From assembly GCA_021802645.1 (NCBI GenBank), contig JAJZRO010000004.1, positions 62,001 to 126,000 on the forward strand: a stretch of DNA of 64,000 bases, in the 5' to 3' direction. This document shows positions 35,668 through 45,306 of the stretch, piece after piece (position 1 is the first letter of the stretch; each line of letters opens with the position of its first letter). The DNA is from Deltaproteobacteria bacterium. Lineage in GTDB: Bacteria > Desulfobacterota > Desulfobulbia > Desulfobulbales > Desulfurivibrionaceae. Both the position numbers and the translations under genes were made by a program. Below the pieces are notes generated by a model. That model searched no databases. It was not told where the DNA came from and was given only the letters and a program-made list of their open reading frames with translations.

Positions 35668-37150
35668 ACAACGAACGAATTCCCCTGGTGCGGCGATGAT
35701 GACTTCCCCTGCCCAACTGACTGGCCGGTCTTCTCCCAGGCGGCACCTTTTGCCGTGCTGCCTGCTTGCGCTGACCCTGACCGGCTGCGCGGTGGGGCCG
35801 GACTTCCAGCGACCGCGGGCCGATTTGCCCGCGAACTGGGTAAACGCCAGCGCCGCCAATGCCCAAGCGGTATCCGACCAGGAACTGCGCTCCTGGTGGA
35901 CCAAATTCAACGATCCTCAGCTCACCTCGCTCATTGAGCGGGCTCGGGCCGCAAATCTTGATCTGCGTATGGCTGCCGCGAGGGTGCGACAGGCGAGGGC
36001 GTCCAAGGGGATCGCCTTTGCCGCTCTCGGCCCCACCGTGGACGCCAGCGGCTCCTACACGCGAAGTCGGAACGCCACCACCGGCGTGAAGGCAGATCTT
36101 TACCAGGCGGGCTTCGATGCCGGTTGGGAGCTTGATTTGTTCGGTGGCGCCCGCCGCGGCGTCGAGGCGGCCGAGGCGGACCTCGCCGCCGCGCAGGAGG
36201 GGCAATCAGGGGTGCTGGTGAGCCTTGCCGCCGAGGTGGCAAGCAATTACATCACCTTGCGGACCACGCAGCAACGGCTGGCAGTGGCCCGGCAGAATTT
36301 GGCGGCCCAGGAGAAGACGGCGGAAATCACCCGCCAGCTCTATGCGGCCGGTTTCAGCAACCGCCTCGACCTGAGCAACGCCGAAGCGCAACGCGCTACC
36401 ACTGCCGCCGAGATGCCGGTATTGGAAGCCGCGGTGCGGCAGACCATGCACAACCTGGCGGTGCTGCTGGGCCTTCCGCCCGGCGCGCTGCTCACCGAAC
36501 TGACCCCCCCTGCGGTGGTGCCGGTGGCCGCCACCGAGGTGCCGACCGGGATCCCCTCCGACCTTTTGCGCCGGCGGCCCGATATCCGCCAGGCCGAGGC
36601 GGCCCTCCATGGTGCCACCGCCCGGATCGGCGTCGCCACCGCCGACCTGTTTCCTCGCTTTACCCTTTCCGGGGCGATGAATTTCAGCGACCCCAGCCTC
36701 GGCTCTCTCTTTACCTGGGCTGCGCGCGGCTGGACCTTCGGCCCTTCGGTGAGCTGGCGCCTCTTTGACACCGGTCGCACCCTGGCCAACATCGAACTGC
36801 AAAAGGCGATGCAGGAGGAGGAGGGGCTCGCCTACCAAAAGACCGTGCTGGTCGCGTTGCAGGAGGTGGAAAATTCGCTGGTTGCCGCGAGCAAGGAGAA
36901 GGAGCATCAGCAGGCCCTGACCGAGGCGGTGGCGGCGAACCAGCGGGCCACCGAACTGGCGACCCGCCTTTACCGGGCCGGGGAAACCGATTTCCTCTCG
37001 GTGCTGGTGGCCCAGCGGTCGCTCTATGCCGCACAGGATGCCTTGGCGCAGAGCACCGGCACGGTGGCCACCGATCTGGTGGCGCTCTACAAGGCGCTGG
37101 GCGGCGGCTGGGAGGAAAAGACGGCCGCCGACCAAGCCGCCTCGCCTTGA
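35660..37150 (+). CDS. NodT/OprM-type outer-membrane efflux lipoprotein
   Basis: 496 residues. A signal peptide with lipobox (LALTLTGC) is followed by two OEP repeats: FQRPRADLPANW, LDLRMAAARVRQARASKGIA, GWELDLFGGARRGVEA, VASNYITLRTTQQRLAVA, PSDLLRRRPDIRQAEAAL and RLYRAGETDFLSVLVAQRS. It forms the outer-membrane exit duct for the MacAB pump encoded just upstream; its start codon overlaps the permease stop by 8 bases. The in-frame ATG codons at 35696 and 35699 are alternatives with a shorter signal sequence. Confidence 0.94.
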   Translation: MNEQRTNSPGAAMMTSPAQLTGRSSPRRHLLPCCLLALTLTGCAVGPDFQRPRADLPANWVNASAANAQAVSDQELRSWWTKFNDPQLTSLIERARAANLDLRMAAARVRQARASKGIAFAALGPTVDASGSYTRSRNATTGVKADLYQAGFDAGWELDLFGGARRGVEAAEADLAAAQEGQSGVLVSLAAEVASNYITLRTTQQRLAVARQNLAAQEKTAEITRQLYAAGFSNRLDLSNAEAQRATTAAEMPVLEAAVRQTMHNLAVLLGLPPGALLTELTPPAVVPVAATEVPTGIPSDLLRRRPDIRQAEAALHGATARIGVATADLFPRFTLSGAMNFSDPSLGSLFTWAARGWTFGPSVSWRLFDTGRTLANIELQKAMQEEEGLAYQKTVLVALQEVENSLVAASKEKEHQQALTEAVAANQRATELATRLYRAGETDFLSVLVAQRSLYAAQDALAQSTGTVATDLVALYKALGGGWEEKTAADQAASP

Positions 37151-37254
37151 CATCACCTCCGTAACCCTGCCGTCCGCACCCTTCCCGCGGTTTCGCCTCG
37201 GCGATCACGCGGGAGCATGCGGCAGTACCCGGCCCGCCTTCGGTCAGGAACTTT

Positions 37255-37295
37255 TTGACAAGCAGGGTGGGCGGCTGGTACAAATCAAACGTTTG
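37255..37295 (+). promoter_or_regulatory. Promoter and palindromic operator of the TolC-EmrAB-TetR operon
   Basis: TTGACA at 37255-37260, 17-bp spacer, GTACAA as a -10 at 37278-37283, then the perfect palindrome CAAACGTTTG (37286-37295) over the expected transcription start. AAACGTTTG-type boxes are common TetR-family operators, and a TetR gene closes this operon. Confidence 0.6.
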
Positions 37296-37337
37296 TTTAA
37301 CTCCTTTATGGCGGCGGACGGTCGCCGGAGGTTTTCG

Positions 37338-38669
37338 ATGTCGCGATGCCGTAGGTGGTGGTTTTCCTTGCTGGCGCTGGTTGCGTCCCCGGCCTGGGCG
37401 GCGACGGCGCCGCAGCCGCCTGCGGAGGTGCTGACCGTGGCGCAGGCGGTGACCATGGCGCTGGCCAACAATCCCACCCTGCGCAAGGCCGAAAAAACTC
37501 TGGCCGCCCGGCAAGAGGATGCCAAGGCGGCCTGGCGTGAGCGGCTGCCCAAGCTTTCCACGTCGTATTCCGCGGCGCGCCTTGCCGATGCACCCTATGC
37601 GGTGTTCGACGGCACCAAGGTGGTGACCGCCAGCCGCAACGAGGTGGCCTGGGACCTGACCCTGGCCCAGCCCCTCTTTACCGGCTTCGCCCTGGCCGCC
37701 AAAAACCGGATGGCCGAACTCGGCGTCGAGACCGGCGAGGTGGAACAACAGCTGGCGGTGCTCGAACTCACCGCCCAGGTCCGGCTCGCGTACTATGGCA
37801 TCTTCCGGCAGAAGCGGCTGCTGCAGGTGGCCGAGGAGACCGTGAACCAGCTCACTGCCCATGCCGAGGATGCCCGCCATTTTTATGAGCAGGGCATGAT
37901 CCCCTACAATGACCTGCTCAAATCGCAGGTGGCGTTGAGCAACGCCGAGCAGGCGCGGTTGCAGGCCAGGAGCGAACTGGAGATGGCGGTCGCCCGTCTT
38001 AATACCCTCCTGCGGGTACCCTTCGACCAGCCGACGGAGATCGTCGACCTCAAGCCCTCGCCCGGCCCCGTGCCCGAGTTTGCGCCCCTGGTCGAAGAGG
38101 CCCAGGCGAACCGCCCGGAACCGAAAGCCCTGCAACTGGCCATGGAAAAGAGCGCCCAGCAGACCCGCCTGGCGCGCAGCGCCTTTTATCCGACCATCGA
38201 CCTGGAGGGCCAGTACAGCCGCATGGGCGACAACGTCGGCGCCACCAGCAACGAGTACAGCAACGACCACAACGCCTCCATCGGCGTCAAGGCCACCTGG
38301 ACCCTCTTCGAATGGGGGAAGACCTGGGCGCAGGTGAACAGCCGGCTCCATGAGCGCGATGCCCTGGCGGCGCAGCTGGAAGAGAGCCGGGACGCCGTCC
38401 GGCTGCAGGTGAAGCAGGGCTGGCTGCACCTCAAGGTGGCCCAGGCCAGCATCAAAACCGCGGAGACCGCCCAGACCCAGGCCGAGGAGAACTTTCGCAT
38501 CACCCGCCTGCAGTACCAGAAGAGCATGGCTACCTCCAGCGACGTGCTGGACGCCCGGACCCTGCTCAGCGAAGCGGAATGGAATACCTGCAATGCCCTC
38601 TACGGCTATCTGAGCGCCCAGGCCGAGCTGGATCGGGCGCTGGGGCGCACCACCAAGGGAGAGCAATGA
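37338..38669 (+). CDS. TolC-family outer-membrane efflux protein
   Basis: 443 residues from the ATG at 37338, which has CCGGAGG seven bases upstream and leads straight into a signal peptide (WWFSLLALVASPAWA). An ATG at 37308 is in frame but has no ribosome site. Two OEP units follow: LTVAQAVTMALANNPTLRKA, LDLTLAQPLFTGFALA-like segment, FYEQGMIPYNDLLKSQVALS, LARSAFYPTIDLEGQYSR and LQYQKSMATSSDVLDARTLL. No lipobox Cys is present, unlike the NodT protein. It is the exit duct of the EmrAB-like pump that follows. Confidence 0.92.
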   Translation: MSRCRRWWFSLLALVASPAWAATAPQPPAEVLTVAQAVTMALANNPTLRKAEKTLAARQEDAKAAWRERLPKLSTSYSAARLADAPYAVFDGTKVVTASRNEVAWDLTLAQPLFTGFALAAKNRMAELGVETGEVEQQLAVLELTAQVRLAYYGIFRQKRLLQVAEETVNQLTAHAEDARHFYEQGMIPYNDLLKSQVALSNAEQARLQARSELEMAVARLNTLLRVPFDQPTEIVDLKPSPGPVPEFAPLVEEAQANRPEPKALQLAMEKSAQQTRLARSAFYPTIDLEGQYSRMGDNVGATSNEYSNDHNASIGVKATWTLFEWGKTWAQVNSRLHERDALAAQLEESRDAVRLQVKQGWLHLKVAQASIKTAETAQTQAEENFRITRLQYQKSMATSSDVLDARTLLSEAEWNTCNALYGYLSAQAELDRALGRTTKGEQ

Positions 38670-38695
38670 GGCGGCGCCCTCATGCATAGACTGCC

Positions 38696-39802
38696 ATGAT
38701 CAAACTTCCCCGCCTACCCCGCAAAAGAACCCTGGCCGCCATCATCCTCATCGGCGGCACCGTCATCCTGGGCGTGACCGCCGTGACCTTCATCCACCAC
38801 CGCATGGTCTATGCCATCACCGATGCCGTCTTCATCCGTACCGACAGCCTTACCAACCTGGGCTTCGACGGGGTGGACGGCCGCATCGTCACCATGACCA
38901 AGAACGAAGGGGAGCCGGTGCAGGCCGGGGAGACGCTGGCAGTAATCGACGACCGCCAGTATAAGCTGGCCGTGGAACGCCTGGCCGCCGACCTGGCCAA
39001 GCTCACCTTGAGCCGGGAGCGGATTGCCAAGGAAACCGAATTGAACCAGGGCATTGCCGACGACCAGGTGAGCCAGCTCCAGGCGGAGAAGGCGGCGGTG
39101 CAGGCGAAGGCCGCCGGGGTGGCCGCCGAGACCGCCCAACTGGAGCGCGACCAACGGCGCTATACCGAACTGCTTGCCGCCAAGGCCGTGGCCGCCCGCA
39201 AGGTGGAGGATGTGGACACTGAACTGACCGCCCGCCGCGAGGAACTGGCGGCGCTGCGCAAGCAGGCGGCGGCGGTGGAGGCGTCCTTGGCGGCCGCCCG
39301 GAAGAAGGTGACGCTCGCGGCAAGCAACCGCCTGCTGGTGAAGGAGACCGAACAGGCCATCGCGGCCGTGACCGCCTCCCTTGAGCAGGCCAAGGACAAG
39401 CTGGCCAAATGCGTGCTGAAGAGCCCGTTTGCCGGCCGGGTGGCCCGCCGCTTCGCGAGCCCCGGCGATGTGCTGGCGCCCGGGCAGGCGGTCTTTGCCC
39501 TGGTCGATCCCAAGGATGTCTATGCCGTGGCCCTGCTGGAGGAGAACAAGCTTGAAGGGGTGACGGCCGGCTCGCCGGCAACGCTCACCCTGGATGCCTA
39601 TCCCGGCCGGGAATTCAGCGGCGAGGTGCGGGAGGTGATGCCGGCCTCGGCCGCCACCTTCGCCCTGGTGCCTCGCGACATCTCGGCTGGCGAGTTCACC
39701 AAGGTGGCCCAGCGCATTCCGGTGCGGATCGCCATCACCGGCGGCGACCTCTCGCTGTTGCGGGTCGGCCTGGGCGGCGAGGTGGAGATCAAGCGGCAGT
39801 AA
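38696..39802 (+). CDS. emrA: EmrA/HlyD-type membrane fusion protein
   Basis: 368 residues. One N-terminal TM (AAIILIGGTVILGVTAVTF) precedes a lipoyl half (GRIVTMTKNEGEPVQAGETL), a long Ala/Glu/Lys-rich coiled coil (about residues 85-240), the second lipoyl half (LKSPFAGRVARRFASPGDVL) and a beta barrel (VTAGSPATLTLDAYPGREF). It bridges the EmrB carrier and the TolC-like duct. It is 26 bases after the tolC-like gene and 36 before emrB. Confidence 0.93.
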   Translation: MIKLPRLPRKRTLAAIILIGGTVILGVTAVTFIHHRMVYAITDAVFIRTDSLTNLGFDGVDGRIVTMTKNEGEPVQAGETLAVIDDRQYKLAVERLAADLAKLTLSRERIAKETELNQGIADDQVSQLQAEKAAVQAKAAGVAAETAQLERDQRRYTELLAAKAVAARKVEDVDTELTARREELAALRKQAAAVEASLAAARKKVTLAASNRLLVKETEQAIAAVTASLEQAKDKLAKCVLKSPFAGRVARRFASPGDVLAPGQAVFALVDPKDVYAVALLEENKLEGVTAGSPATLTLDAYPGREFSGEVREVMPASAATFALVPRDISAGEFTKVAQRIPVRIAITGGDLSLLRVGLGGEVEIKRQ

Positions 39803-39838
39803 AACCGCTGCCGAGGATTGCGGCAGCCAGGCAGAGCC

Positions 39839-41434
39839 ATGCAGCCAACCAACCCCAATCAGCCGGCCGCAGAAGAGCTTCCCCTCTACGAGACGGTCAC
39901 GCCGGGCTTCCGCGCCTTCCTCACCGTGATCGTCATGGTCGGCGCCTTCATGGCCATTCTCGATACCACCGTGGTCGACGTGGTGGTGCCCAAGATGATG
40001 GGGCCGCTCTCCACCGATCTTTACGGGGTGCAGTGGGTGATCACCGCCTACATGACCGCCGCGGCGGTGGGGCTGCTCCTCACCCACAGCCTGGGCCGCG
40101 TTTTGGGGCTCAAGCGCCTCTTTCTGATCGGCATGGTCATCTTCACCTCGGCCAGCGCCCTCTGCGGCCTGGCCGGTTCGCTGGCCGCCATGATCGGCTC
40201 CCGCGTGATCCAGGGTTTCGGCGAATCCTTCATCATGGCCTCGGCCCAGACCATCCTCTTTGCCATTTACCCGCCCGGCAAGCGGGGGCTGGCCATGGGC
40301 ATCTACGCCATGGGGGTGAGCTTCGCCCCCTCGCTGGGTCCCACGGTCGGCGGCTGGATCACCGACAACCTGAGCTGGCGCTGGGTCTTTTTCATCAACC
40401 TGCCGGTGGGGCTTCTCAACTTCGTGGCCGGCTCCTTCTTCCTGCCCATCATTACCCGCCACCGTGAGCGGTTGCGCTTCAACTTCGTGAGCTACCTGAT
40501 GATCGGCTCCTTCACCATCTCCGTGCTGGTGGTTCTCTCCAAGGGCCAGCAGCTCGGCTGGGGGCAGTCCAACCTCATCGTGGCCTTGAGTTTCGCGGCT
40601 GGGATCTTTCTGCTCCTTTATCTGTTGTCGGAACTCTTTTCCGAACACAAGCTCATCGACCCGGCCATCTTCCGCATCCGCGAGTATACCCTCTCCATGG
40701 GTTTCTACTTCACCACCATGGGGCTCTCCATCTATCAGCTCTTCTACATGCTGCCCCTCTACTACGAGACCCTCAAAGGGCTCACCACCTTCCAGACCGG
40801 CCTGCACATGCTGGCCTTCGCCATCTTCATCGCCCTGGTCTCGCCGTTGGCCGGCATACTGAGCGACCACTTCGGCCCCAAGAAGGTGCTGGTGGGCAGC
40901 GCCACCATCTATCTCCTCACCAGTTATTTCCTGATCCCCTCCCTCAACTACTACACGCCGTCGGTGCGGGCGGGGCTGCTCACCATCCCCCTGGGGATTT
41001 CACTCGGCGCCTTCTTCGCGCCGGTTTCGGCCCTGGCCCTGGGCAGGCTGGGCGACAAGACCGCCCAGGGGGTGAGCCTCATGCACTACCTGCGTTTTCT
41101 GGGGGGCTCGCTGGGCACCGCCATCGCCACCAACCATCTGGAGGCGCGCCAGGCGCTGCACTTCGAGAATATCAGCCTGCTGCAGAATCCTGGCTACGTC
41201 AACCAGTGGCTGAACCAGCAGAGCGCCGCGCTGGGCCGCTTCTTCCCGCCGGAGCTGGCCGCGACCAAGGCCAGGATCCTGCTGGGCACCGCCCAGGAGG
41301 TGCAGGCCAGGAGCTTCGCCTTTCAGGACGCCTTCCGCAACGGCTTTTTCTTCGCGGTGATCGGCGTCATCTTCCTGGCGCTCTTGATCCTCGATGGCCG
41401 CCGGAAAAAGGCCGAACCGGCGGTCAAAGAATAG
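39839..41434 (+). CDS. emrB: DHA2-family MFS drug transporter (EmrB type)
   Basis: 531 residues with about 14 membrane helices. Signatures: FMAILDTTVVDVVVPKMM, VQWVITAYMTAAAVGLLLT, GRVLGLKRLFLIGM, RVIQGFGESFIMASAQTILF and APSLGPTVGGWITDNLSWRW. It is a proton-driven exporter of hydrophobic drugs that works with EmrA and TolC. I chose the ATG at 39839; one or more upstream codons are possible. A 22-base gap leads to the TetR gene that follows. Confidence 0.95.
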   Translation: MQPTNPNQPAAEELPLYETVTPGFRAFLTVIVMVGAFMAILDTTVVDVVVPKMMGPLSTDLYGVQWVITAYMTAAAVGLLLTHSLGRVLGLKRLFLIGMVIFTSASALCGLAGSLAAMIGSRVIQGFGESFIMASAQTILFAIYPPGKRGLAMGIYAMGVSFAPSLGPTVGGWITDNLSWRWVFFINLPVGLLNFVAGSFFLPIITRHRERLRFNFVSYLMIGSFTISVLVVLSKGQQLGWGQSNLIVALSFAAGIFLLLYLLSELFSEHKLIDPAIFRIREYTLSMGFYFTTMGLSIYQLFYMLPLYYETLKGLTTFQTGLHMLAFAIFIALVSPLAGILSDHFGPKKVLVGSATIYLLTSYFLIPSLNYYTPSVRAGLLTIPLGISLGAFFAPVSALALGRLGDKTAQGVSLMHYLRFLGGSLGTAIATNHLEARQALHFENISLLQNPGYVNQWLNQQSAALGRFFPPELAATKARILLGTAQEVQARSFAFQDAFRNGFFFAVIGVIFLALLILDGRRKKAEPAVKE

Positions 41435-41456
41435 GCAACAAGGGGGGCGGGGGCGG

Positions 41457-42095
41457 ATGGCGACGGAACACCAACGGCGGCACGATACCCGGCAGCGCTT
41501 GCTGCGGGCCGGCGGCGAGGTGTTTGCCCGCGACGGCTTCCGGGGGGCGACCGTGCGACGCATCGCCCAGCGGGCCAAGGCCAATTTGGCGGCCATCGCC
41601 TATCATTTTGGCGGCAAGGAGGGGCTGTACCTGGCGGTGTTGGAGCAATCCTTTGCCGTAGCCCGCGCGAAGTATCCACCGGATATGGGAGTGGCCACGG
41701 AGGCCGGGCCGGAAGAGCGGCTGCGCGCCTTTATTACCGCCATGCTGCTGTGGATGCTGGATAAGGGAAAATTGTCCTGGCACGGCAAGCTGATGATCCG
41801 CGAGCTTGCCGATCCCTCGCCGGTTCTGGATCGGGTCGTGGAGGAGGCGATCCGACCACTTCACGACCGGCTGGCCGGCATTGTCGGCGAGCTGCTGGCG
41901 GCGGAGGCGGACAGTGATGCGGTACGGCTCACGGTGATGAGCATTCTGGGGCAGTGCCTCTTCTACCGCAACTCCCAACCGGTGGTCTCCCGCCTCTACC
42001 CCGGACGCTTCGATGCCGCCCGCATCCGGGAGCTGGCCGAGCACATCACCGCCTTTTCGCTGCGGGCCCTGCGGGGCGAGCGGGGAACGGGATGA
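41457..42095 (+). CDS. TetR-family repressor (CecR/DUF1956 type) of the EmrAB-TolC operon
   Basis: 212 residues. HTH: TRQRLLRAGGEVFARDGFRG, ATVRRIAQRAKANLAAIAYH, FGGKEGLYLAVL. The C-terminal part (FITAMLLWMLDKGK, MIRELADPSPVLDRVVEEAI, SILGQCLFYRNSQPVV) is the DUF1956-like effector domain. It is the last gene of the tolC-emrA-emrB operon and probably represses it through the CAAACGTTTG palindrome at 37286; this is inference. It is similar in length and HTH sequence to the TetR at 31555. Confidence 0.92.
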   Translation: MATEHQRRHDTRQRLLRAGGEVFARDGFRGATVRRIAQRAKANLAAIAYHFGGKEGLYLAVLEQSFAVARAKYPPDMGVATEAGPEERLRAFITAMLLWMLDKGKLSWHGKLMIRELADPSPVLDRVVEEAIRPLHDRLAGIVGELLAAEADSDAVRLTVMSILGQCLFYRNSQPVVSRLYPGRFDAARIRELAEHITAFSLRALRGERGTG

Positions 42096-42253
42096 GCCAT
42101 CGACATCGGCTGGGGGCTCGATTCGCGCGTCGTAACCCGGCCGGGGCGATGCGATTCCAGGGTCGTTTTGGTGGCTGGCGGCCGGACGGAGCCGCGGAAG
42201 AAAAGGAGGGGGAAGCCGCCGGGCCCTGAGCGGGCAGCGGTCGGAGGTGAATA

Positions 42254-43051
42254 TTATTTGCCGGTGGTTTCCTGCAGGAACTGGATCAGGCTCTGGGTCA
42301 CCTGGGTGCGTTCGTTGTCGATGGTGATCATGTGGTAGGAGTCATCCAGCAGGATCGTTTTTTTCGTGGCGGAACCGATGTGCTGTTCCACATATTCGGC
42401 ATTCTTGACGCTGGCCAGGTCGTCTTCCCGGGCATGGAGGATGAGGGCCGGCGCGGTCACCTGGGGCATGACCTTCTTGGTGGCCGCCGCCAACCGCAGC
42501 AGCTGATGCATGGCCGAGCAGGGGAAACGCGAGTAGCCGATGGTGTTTTCCTTGAGCCCTTTTTCCACCTGCCGCCGCAACCGCTCATTCTTGATGCCGA
42601 AGGGCTCGTGTTCCGTATAGTAGGCGAAGCGCCGGAAGGGCGTGTAGTAGACGATGCTGATCAGGAAGCGGTACCAGGGCGTGGCCCAGCCGTCAAAGGC
42701 CAGGGTGGTGGACATGAGCGCCAGGCTCTGCACCCGATTTTGCGGCTGCGCGGCGAGCAGCAGGGCCAGCACCGCCCCCATGCACAATCCCCCCACTGAG
42801 ACCGAGGCGTGGTTTTGCCGCAGTTCCGCCAGAGAGGCGCTGACGGTGCCATACCAGTCCTGCCAGCGGGTGCGGGCGAGGTCCGCATAGGTGGTGCCGT
42901 GGCCGGCCAGGCACGGCACCGCGACGGTGTAGCCGGCGCTGTGGAGTTTAAGCGCCAGGTGTTTCAGCTCAAAGGGGCTGCCGGTCAGGCCGTGGATGAG
43001 GAGAACGGCGTTCTCCCCTCCCGGCAGGATGATGTCGTCTTGGGGCGTCAT
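42254..43051 (-). CDS. Alpha/beta hydrolase (carboxylesterase/monoglyceride-lipase-like) with Cys nucleophile
   Basis: 265 residues. The fold is clear: AVLLIHGLTGSPFELKHLAL with the oxyanion HG, the nucleophile elbow GGLCMGAVLAL, the acid in LILHAREDDLAS and the His in DDSYHMITIDNE. The elbow has Cys where esterases of this group have Ser (G-x-C-x-G), as in dienelactone hydrolases and a few thioesterases, so the chemistry may differ from a normal lipase. Substrate unknown. It lies 36 bases after the class III aminotransferase in the same operon. Confidence 0.88.
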   Translation of the reverse strand: MTPQDDIILPGGENAVLLIHGLTGSPFELKHLALKLHSAGYTVAVPCLAGHGTTYADLARTRWQDWYGTVSASLAELRQNHASVSVGGLCMGAVLALLLAAQPQNRVQSLALMSTTLAFDGWATPWYRFLISIVYYTPFRRFAYYTEHEPFGIKNERLRRQVEKGLKENTIGYSRFPCSAMHQLLRLAAATKKVMPQVTAPALILHAREDDLASVKNAEYVEQHIGSATKKTILLDDSYHMITIDNERTQVTQSLIQFLQETTGK

Positions 43052-43087
43052 GATCTCCGTAAGGCAATCGTGTTGAGGGTGCCCGGG

Positions 43088-44470
43088 CTAGGCGGCACAC
43101 CGTTTGATGAGGGCCTCGAAGAGTTTCAGGAAGAGATCCATCTCCTCATACGCAATGGTGAGGGCGGGAGCCAGCGTAAAGGCGTTTTTGTAATAACCGC
43201 CCACATCGAGCACCAGACCGTACTCCTGCCCCTCCACCTTGATGTTGCCCTTCATGCCCTCCTGGAAGATGGCGTCGGTCAGCTCCCGGTCGGGGGTGAA
43301 GCGGTCCGGTTTCGTCAGTTCCACCCGGATGGCGAGCCCCAGCCCGTCGACATCCCCGATGACGGGATATTTCTTCTGGAGCTCCTTCAGGCGGCCGAGG
43401 AGATAGGCGCCTTTTTCCGGCACCAGCTCCTCGAGGCGGTGTTTCTTCATGTACTCCATGGCCGCGAGGCCGGCCGCGGTTCCCAGCGGATTGCTGGAAA
43501 AGGTGGAGTGGGTGGAGCCCGGCGGGAAGACCTCGGGGGCGATCAGTTCTTCCCGCGCCCAGAGGCCGGAGAGCGGATTGAGGCCGTTGGTGAGCGACTT
43601 GGCAAAGGCGACGACATCGGGTTTGACCCCGAAGTGCTCCATGGCCCAGAGCTTGCCGGTGCGGTAGAAGCCCATCTGGATTTCGTCGTCCACCAGCAGG
43701 ATGTTGTACTTGCGCAGGACCTGTTCCAGGCGGGAGAAGTATTCGGGCGGCGGCACGATGTAGCCGCCGGTGGCCTGGATCGGTTCGGCGAAGAAGGCGG
43801 CGTATTCGACCTCGTTGTCCTTCTTGTCGATGGCCCCGTAGTATTCGGTTTCAAAGAGGCGCGCGAATTCCTTGATGCAGTAATAGTCGCAACTCGGGCG
43901 CTCTTTCTCGTAGAAACAACGGTAGCAGTAAGGAAAGGGGATGAAGGTCGCCCGGTTGGCGAACTGGCCGTATCTTTTTCTATAGCGGAAACTGCTGGTG
44001 ATCTCGGTGGCGGCCAGGGTGCGGCCATGGTAGCCGCCCATGAAGGCGAACATCAGGGACTTGCCGTGCTTGAAATTCCTGACCAGCTTGATGCTGTCCT
44101 CGATGGCCTGGGCGCCGCCGACGTTGTAGTGGACCCGCCCTTTTTCGCCAAAGCGTTTTTCCGTCTCCTGGGCAATGGTGGTGGAAAGCAGGATTTTCTC
44201 CCGGTGTAGATACTGGGACGCCACCTGCGGCAGCCGCGTCATCTGACGATGGTGGGCCTCCTCGATCTCCCGGTTGCGATAGCCGAAGTTGACCGCGGAG
44301 TACCACATCTGCATGTCCAGAAAGGGCCGCTCCTCCTCGTCGAACATCCACGAGCCTTCGCAGCGGTTGAAGATGATGGGGTCCTTGAGGTAATGCACCG
44401 TGTCGCCGTAGGAACAGTATGTTGCCTCCAGCTTCAGTAACTCCTTGGTGGTGAGATCAGTAAACGGCAT
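43088..44470 (-). CDS. Class III PLP-dependent aminotransferase
   Basis: 460 residues. The fold-type I class III pattern is present: VHYNVGGAQAIEDSIKLVRN, AFMGGYHGRTLAATEIT, LVDDEIQMGFYRTGKLWA, the Schiff-base Lys in DVVAFAKSLTNGLNPLSG, and HSTFSSNPLGTAAGLAAMEY. Family members are omega-aminotransferases (GABA, ornithine, DAPA and others); the acceptor cannot be deduced. A Cys-rich insert (CYRCFYEKERPSCDYYC, near residue 185) is unusual and may bind metal. GGGAGCATCCCC precedes the ATG. It belongs to a tatA-HAD-aminotransferase-hydrolase operon. Confidence 0.9.
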   Translation of the reverse strand: MPFTDLTTKELLKLEATYCSYGDTVHYLKDPIIFNRCEGSWMFDEEERPFLDMQMWYSAVNFGYRNREIEEAHHRQMTRLPQVASQYLHREKILLSTTIAQETEKRFGEKGRVHYNVGGAQAIEDSIKLVRNFKHGKSLMFAFMGGYHGRTLAATEITSSFRYRKRYGQFANRATFIPFPYCYRCFYEKERPSCDYYCIKEFARLFETEYYGAIDKKDNEVEYAAFFAEPIQATGGYIVPPPEYFSRLEQVLRKYNILLVDDEIQMGFYRTGKLWAMEHFGVKPDVVAFAKSLTNGLNPLSGLWAREELIAPEVFPPGSTHSTFSSNPLGTAAGLAAMEYMKKHRLEELVPEKGAYLLGRLKELQKKYPVIGDVDGLGLAIRVELTKPDRFTPDRELTDAIFQEGMKGNIKVEGQEYGLVLDVGGYYKNAFTLAPALTIAYEEMDLFLKLFEALIKRCAA

Positions 44471-44532
44471 GGGGATGCTCCCTTATGGGCGATTGTTTCT
44501 GGAAAGAAAGAGGGAACTGCAATGGGCAGGGC

Positions 44533-45306
44533 TCAGGGCACCGAGGGTTGGAAGGCCGGAAGCGCCCGGCGGTGGCCGTCTTGCTGCGAAAGCGGGTTGC
44601 GATCGTGGGCGAGGAAGATGTCGTGTTGCTCCAGCACCGCCTGCACCACGGACGTGATTTCGGAAAAGTCCGCGAAGGGGGTGTGGGTGATCTCCTTGCC
44701 CAGACAGAAATCCGTAAGCTTGCCGCGGCAAAAGACATGATCCGCCTTTTGGGCGAGGCAAAAATCGCTGCGGCCATCACCGATGTGGACTATCGGGAGG
44801 CCTCTGGCCAACAATTCAGCGGTCTTGCACTTGCAGGTGCCGGCAAGGCAAGAGGCGTTGCCATTGGGGAACGTGGTGCGCAGGCCGCCCTTGCCTTCGT
44901 TGAGGCCGCTGGCGTACACCGGGATATCCTTGAGCCCCGCCTGCACGAAGATTCCCTCGATGATCGGGGTAAAACCGTCACTGATAATGGCGTACGGCAG
45001 GCCATAGCCGTTGAGCAACCCCAGGAAGTCGGAAAAGGTTGGGTCAATGGGCTGCCCTGCGGCGTATTCGATGACATGGGCCAAGGGGGCATCGATGAGG
45101 GACATCTGCCGGGTAAGGCATTCCTGCGAGCCGATCTCTCCGCGCTCCCAGAGGAATTCCGCCTCCTGCCAGCCATCACGGGCAAATTTTTTGATAACGG
45201 CGTCCGTCACATCCGCCTGGCTGATGGTACCGTCGAAGTCAATGGTGAAAAAAAAGGCTGGCCGGGTCGCCGGCGACGGCGAGGCATAGTCGGTTGACTG
45301 TCTCAT
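44533..45306 (-). CDS. HAD-IB family phosphatase, MtnX-like
   Basis: 257 residues. HAD motifs: nucleophile [11 protein letters not shown], motif [13 protein letters not shown], Lys after TCKCKTAEL, and motif [18 protein letters not shown]. The Cys-rich [12 protein letters not shown] segment matches the layout of MtnX, the phosphatase of the methionine salvage pathway. The neighbours metK and ahcY also belong to methionine/SAM metabolism, but other mtn genes are absent, so the true substrate is open. Its ATG overlaps the tatA stop (ATGA). The C-terminal tail after residue 230 looks unstructured. Confidence 0.82.
   Translation of the reverse strand: MRQSTDYASPSPATRPAFFFTIDFDGTISQADVTDAVIKKFARDGWQEAEFLWERGEIGSQECLTRQMSLIDAPLAHVIEYAAGQPIDPTFSDFLGLLNGYGLPYAIISDGFTPIIEGIFVQAGLKDIPVYASGLNEGKGGLRTTFPNGNASCLAGTCKCKTAELLARGLPIVHIGDGRSDFCLAQKADHVFCRGKLTDFCLGKEITHTPFADFSEITSVVQAVLEQHDIFLAHDRNPLSQQDGHRRALPAFQPSVP

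Noticed and set aside
38714-40870. 718-codon open frame on the minus strand, opposite emrA/emrB
   Set aside because: Mirror of two clear efflux genes; its low-complexity His/Gly/Gln-rich sequence has no recognisable motif.
42092-42229. 45-codon frame (MSHRHRLGARFARR...) overlapping the tetR stop with ATGA
   Set aside because: Too short, Arg/Gly-rich, and without a recognisable feature; it may be chance in GC-rich sequence, though coupling with tetR cannot be excluded.
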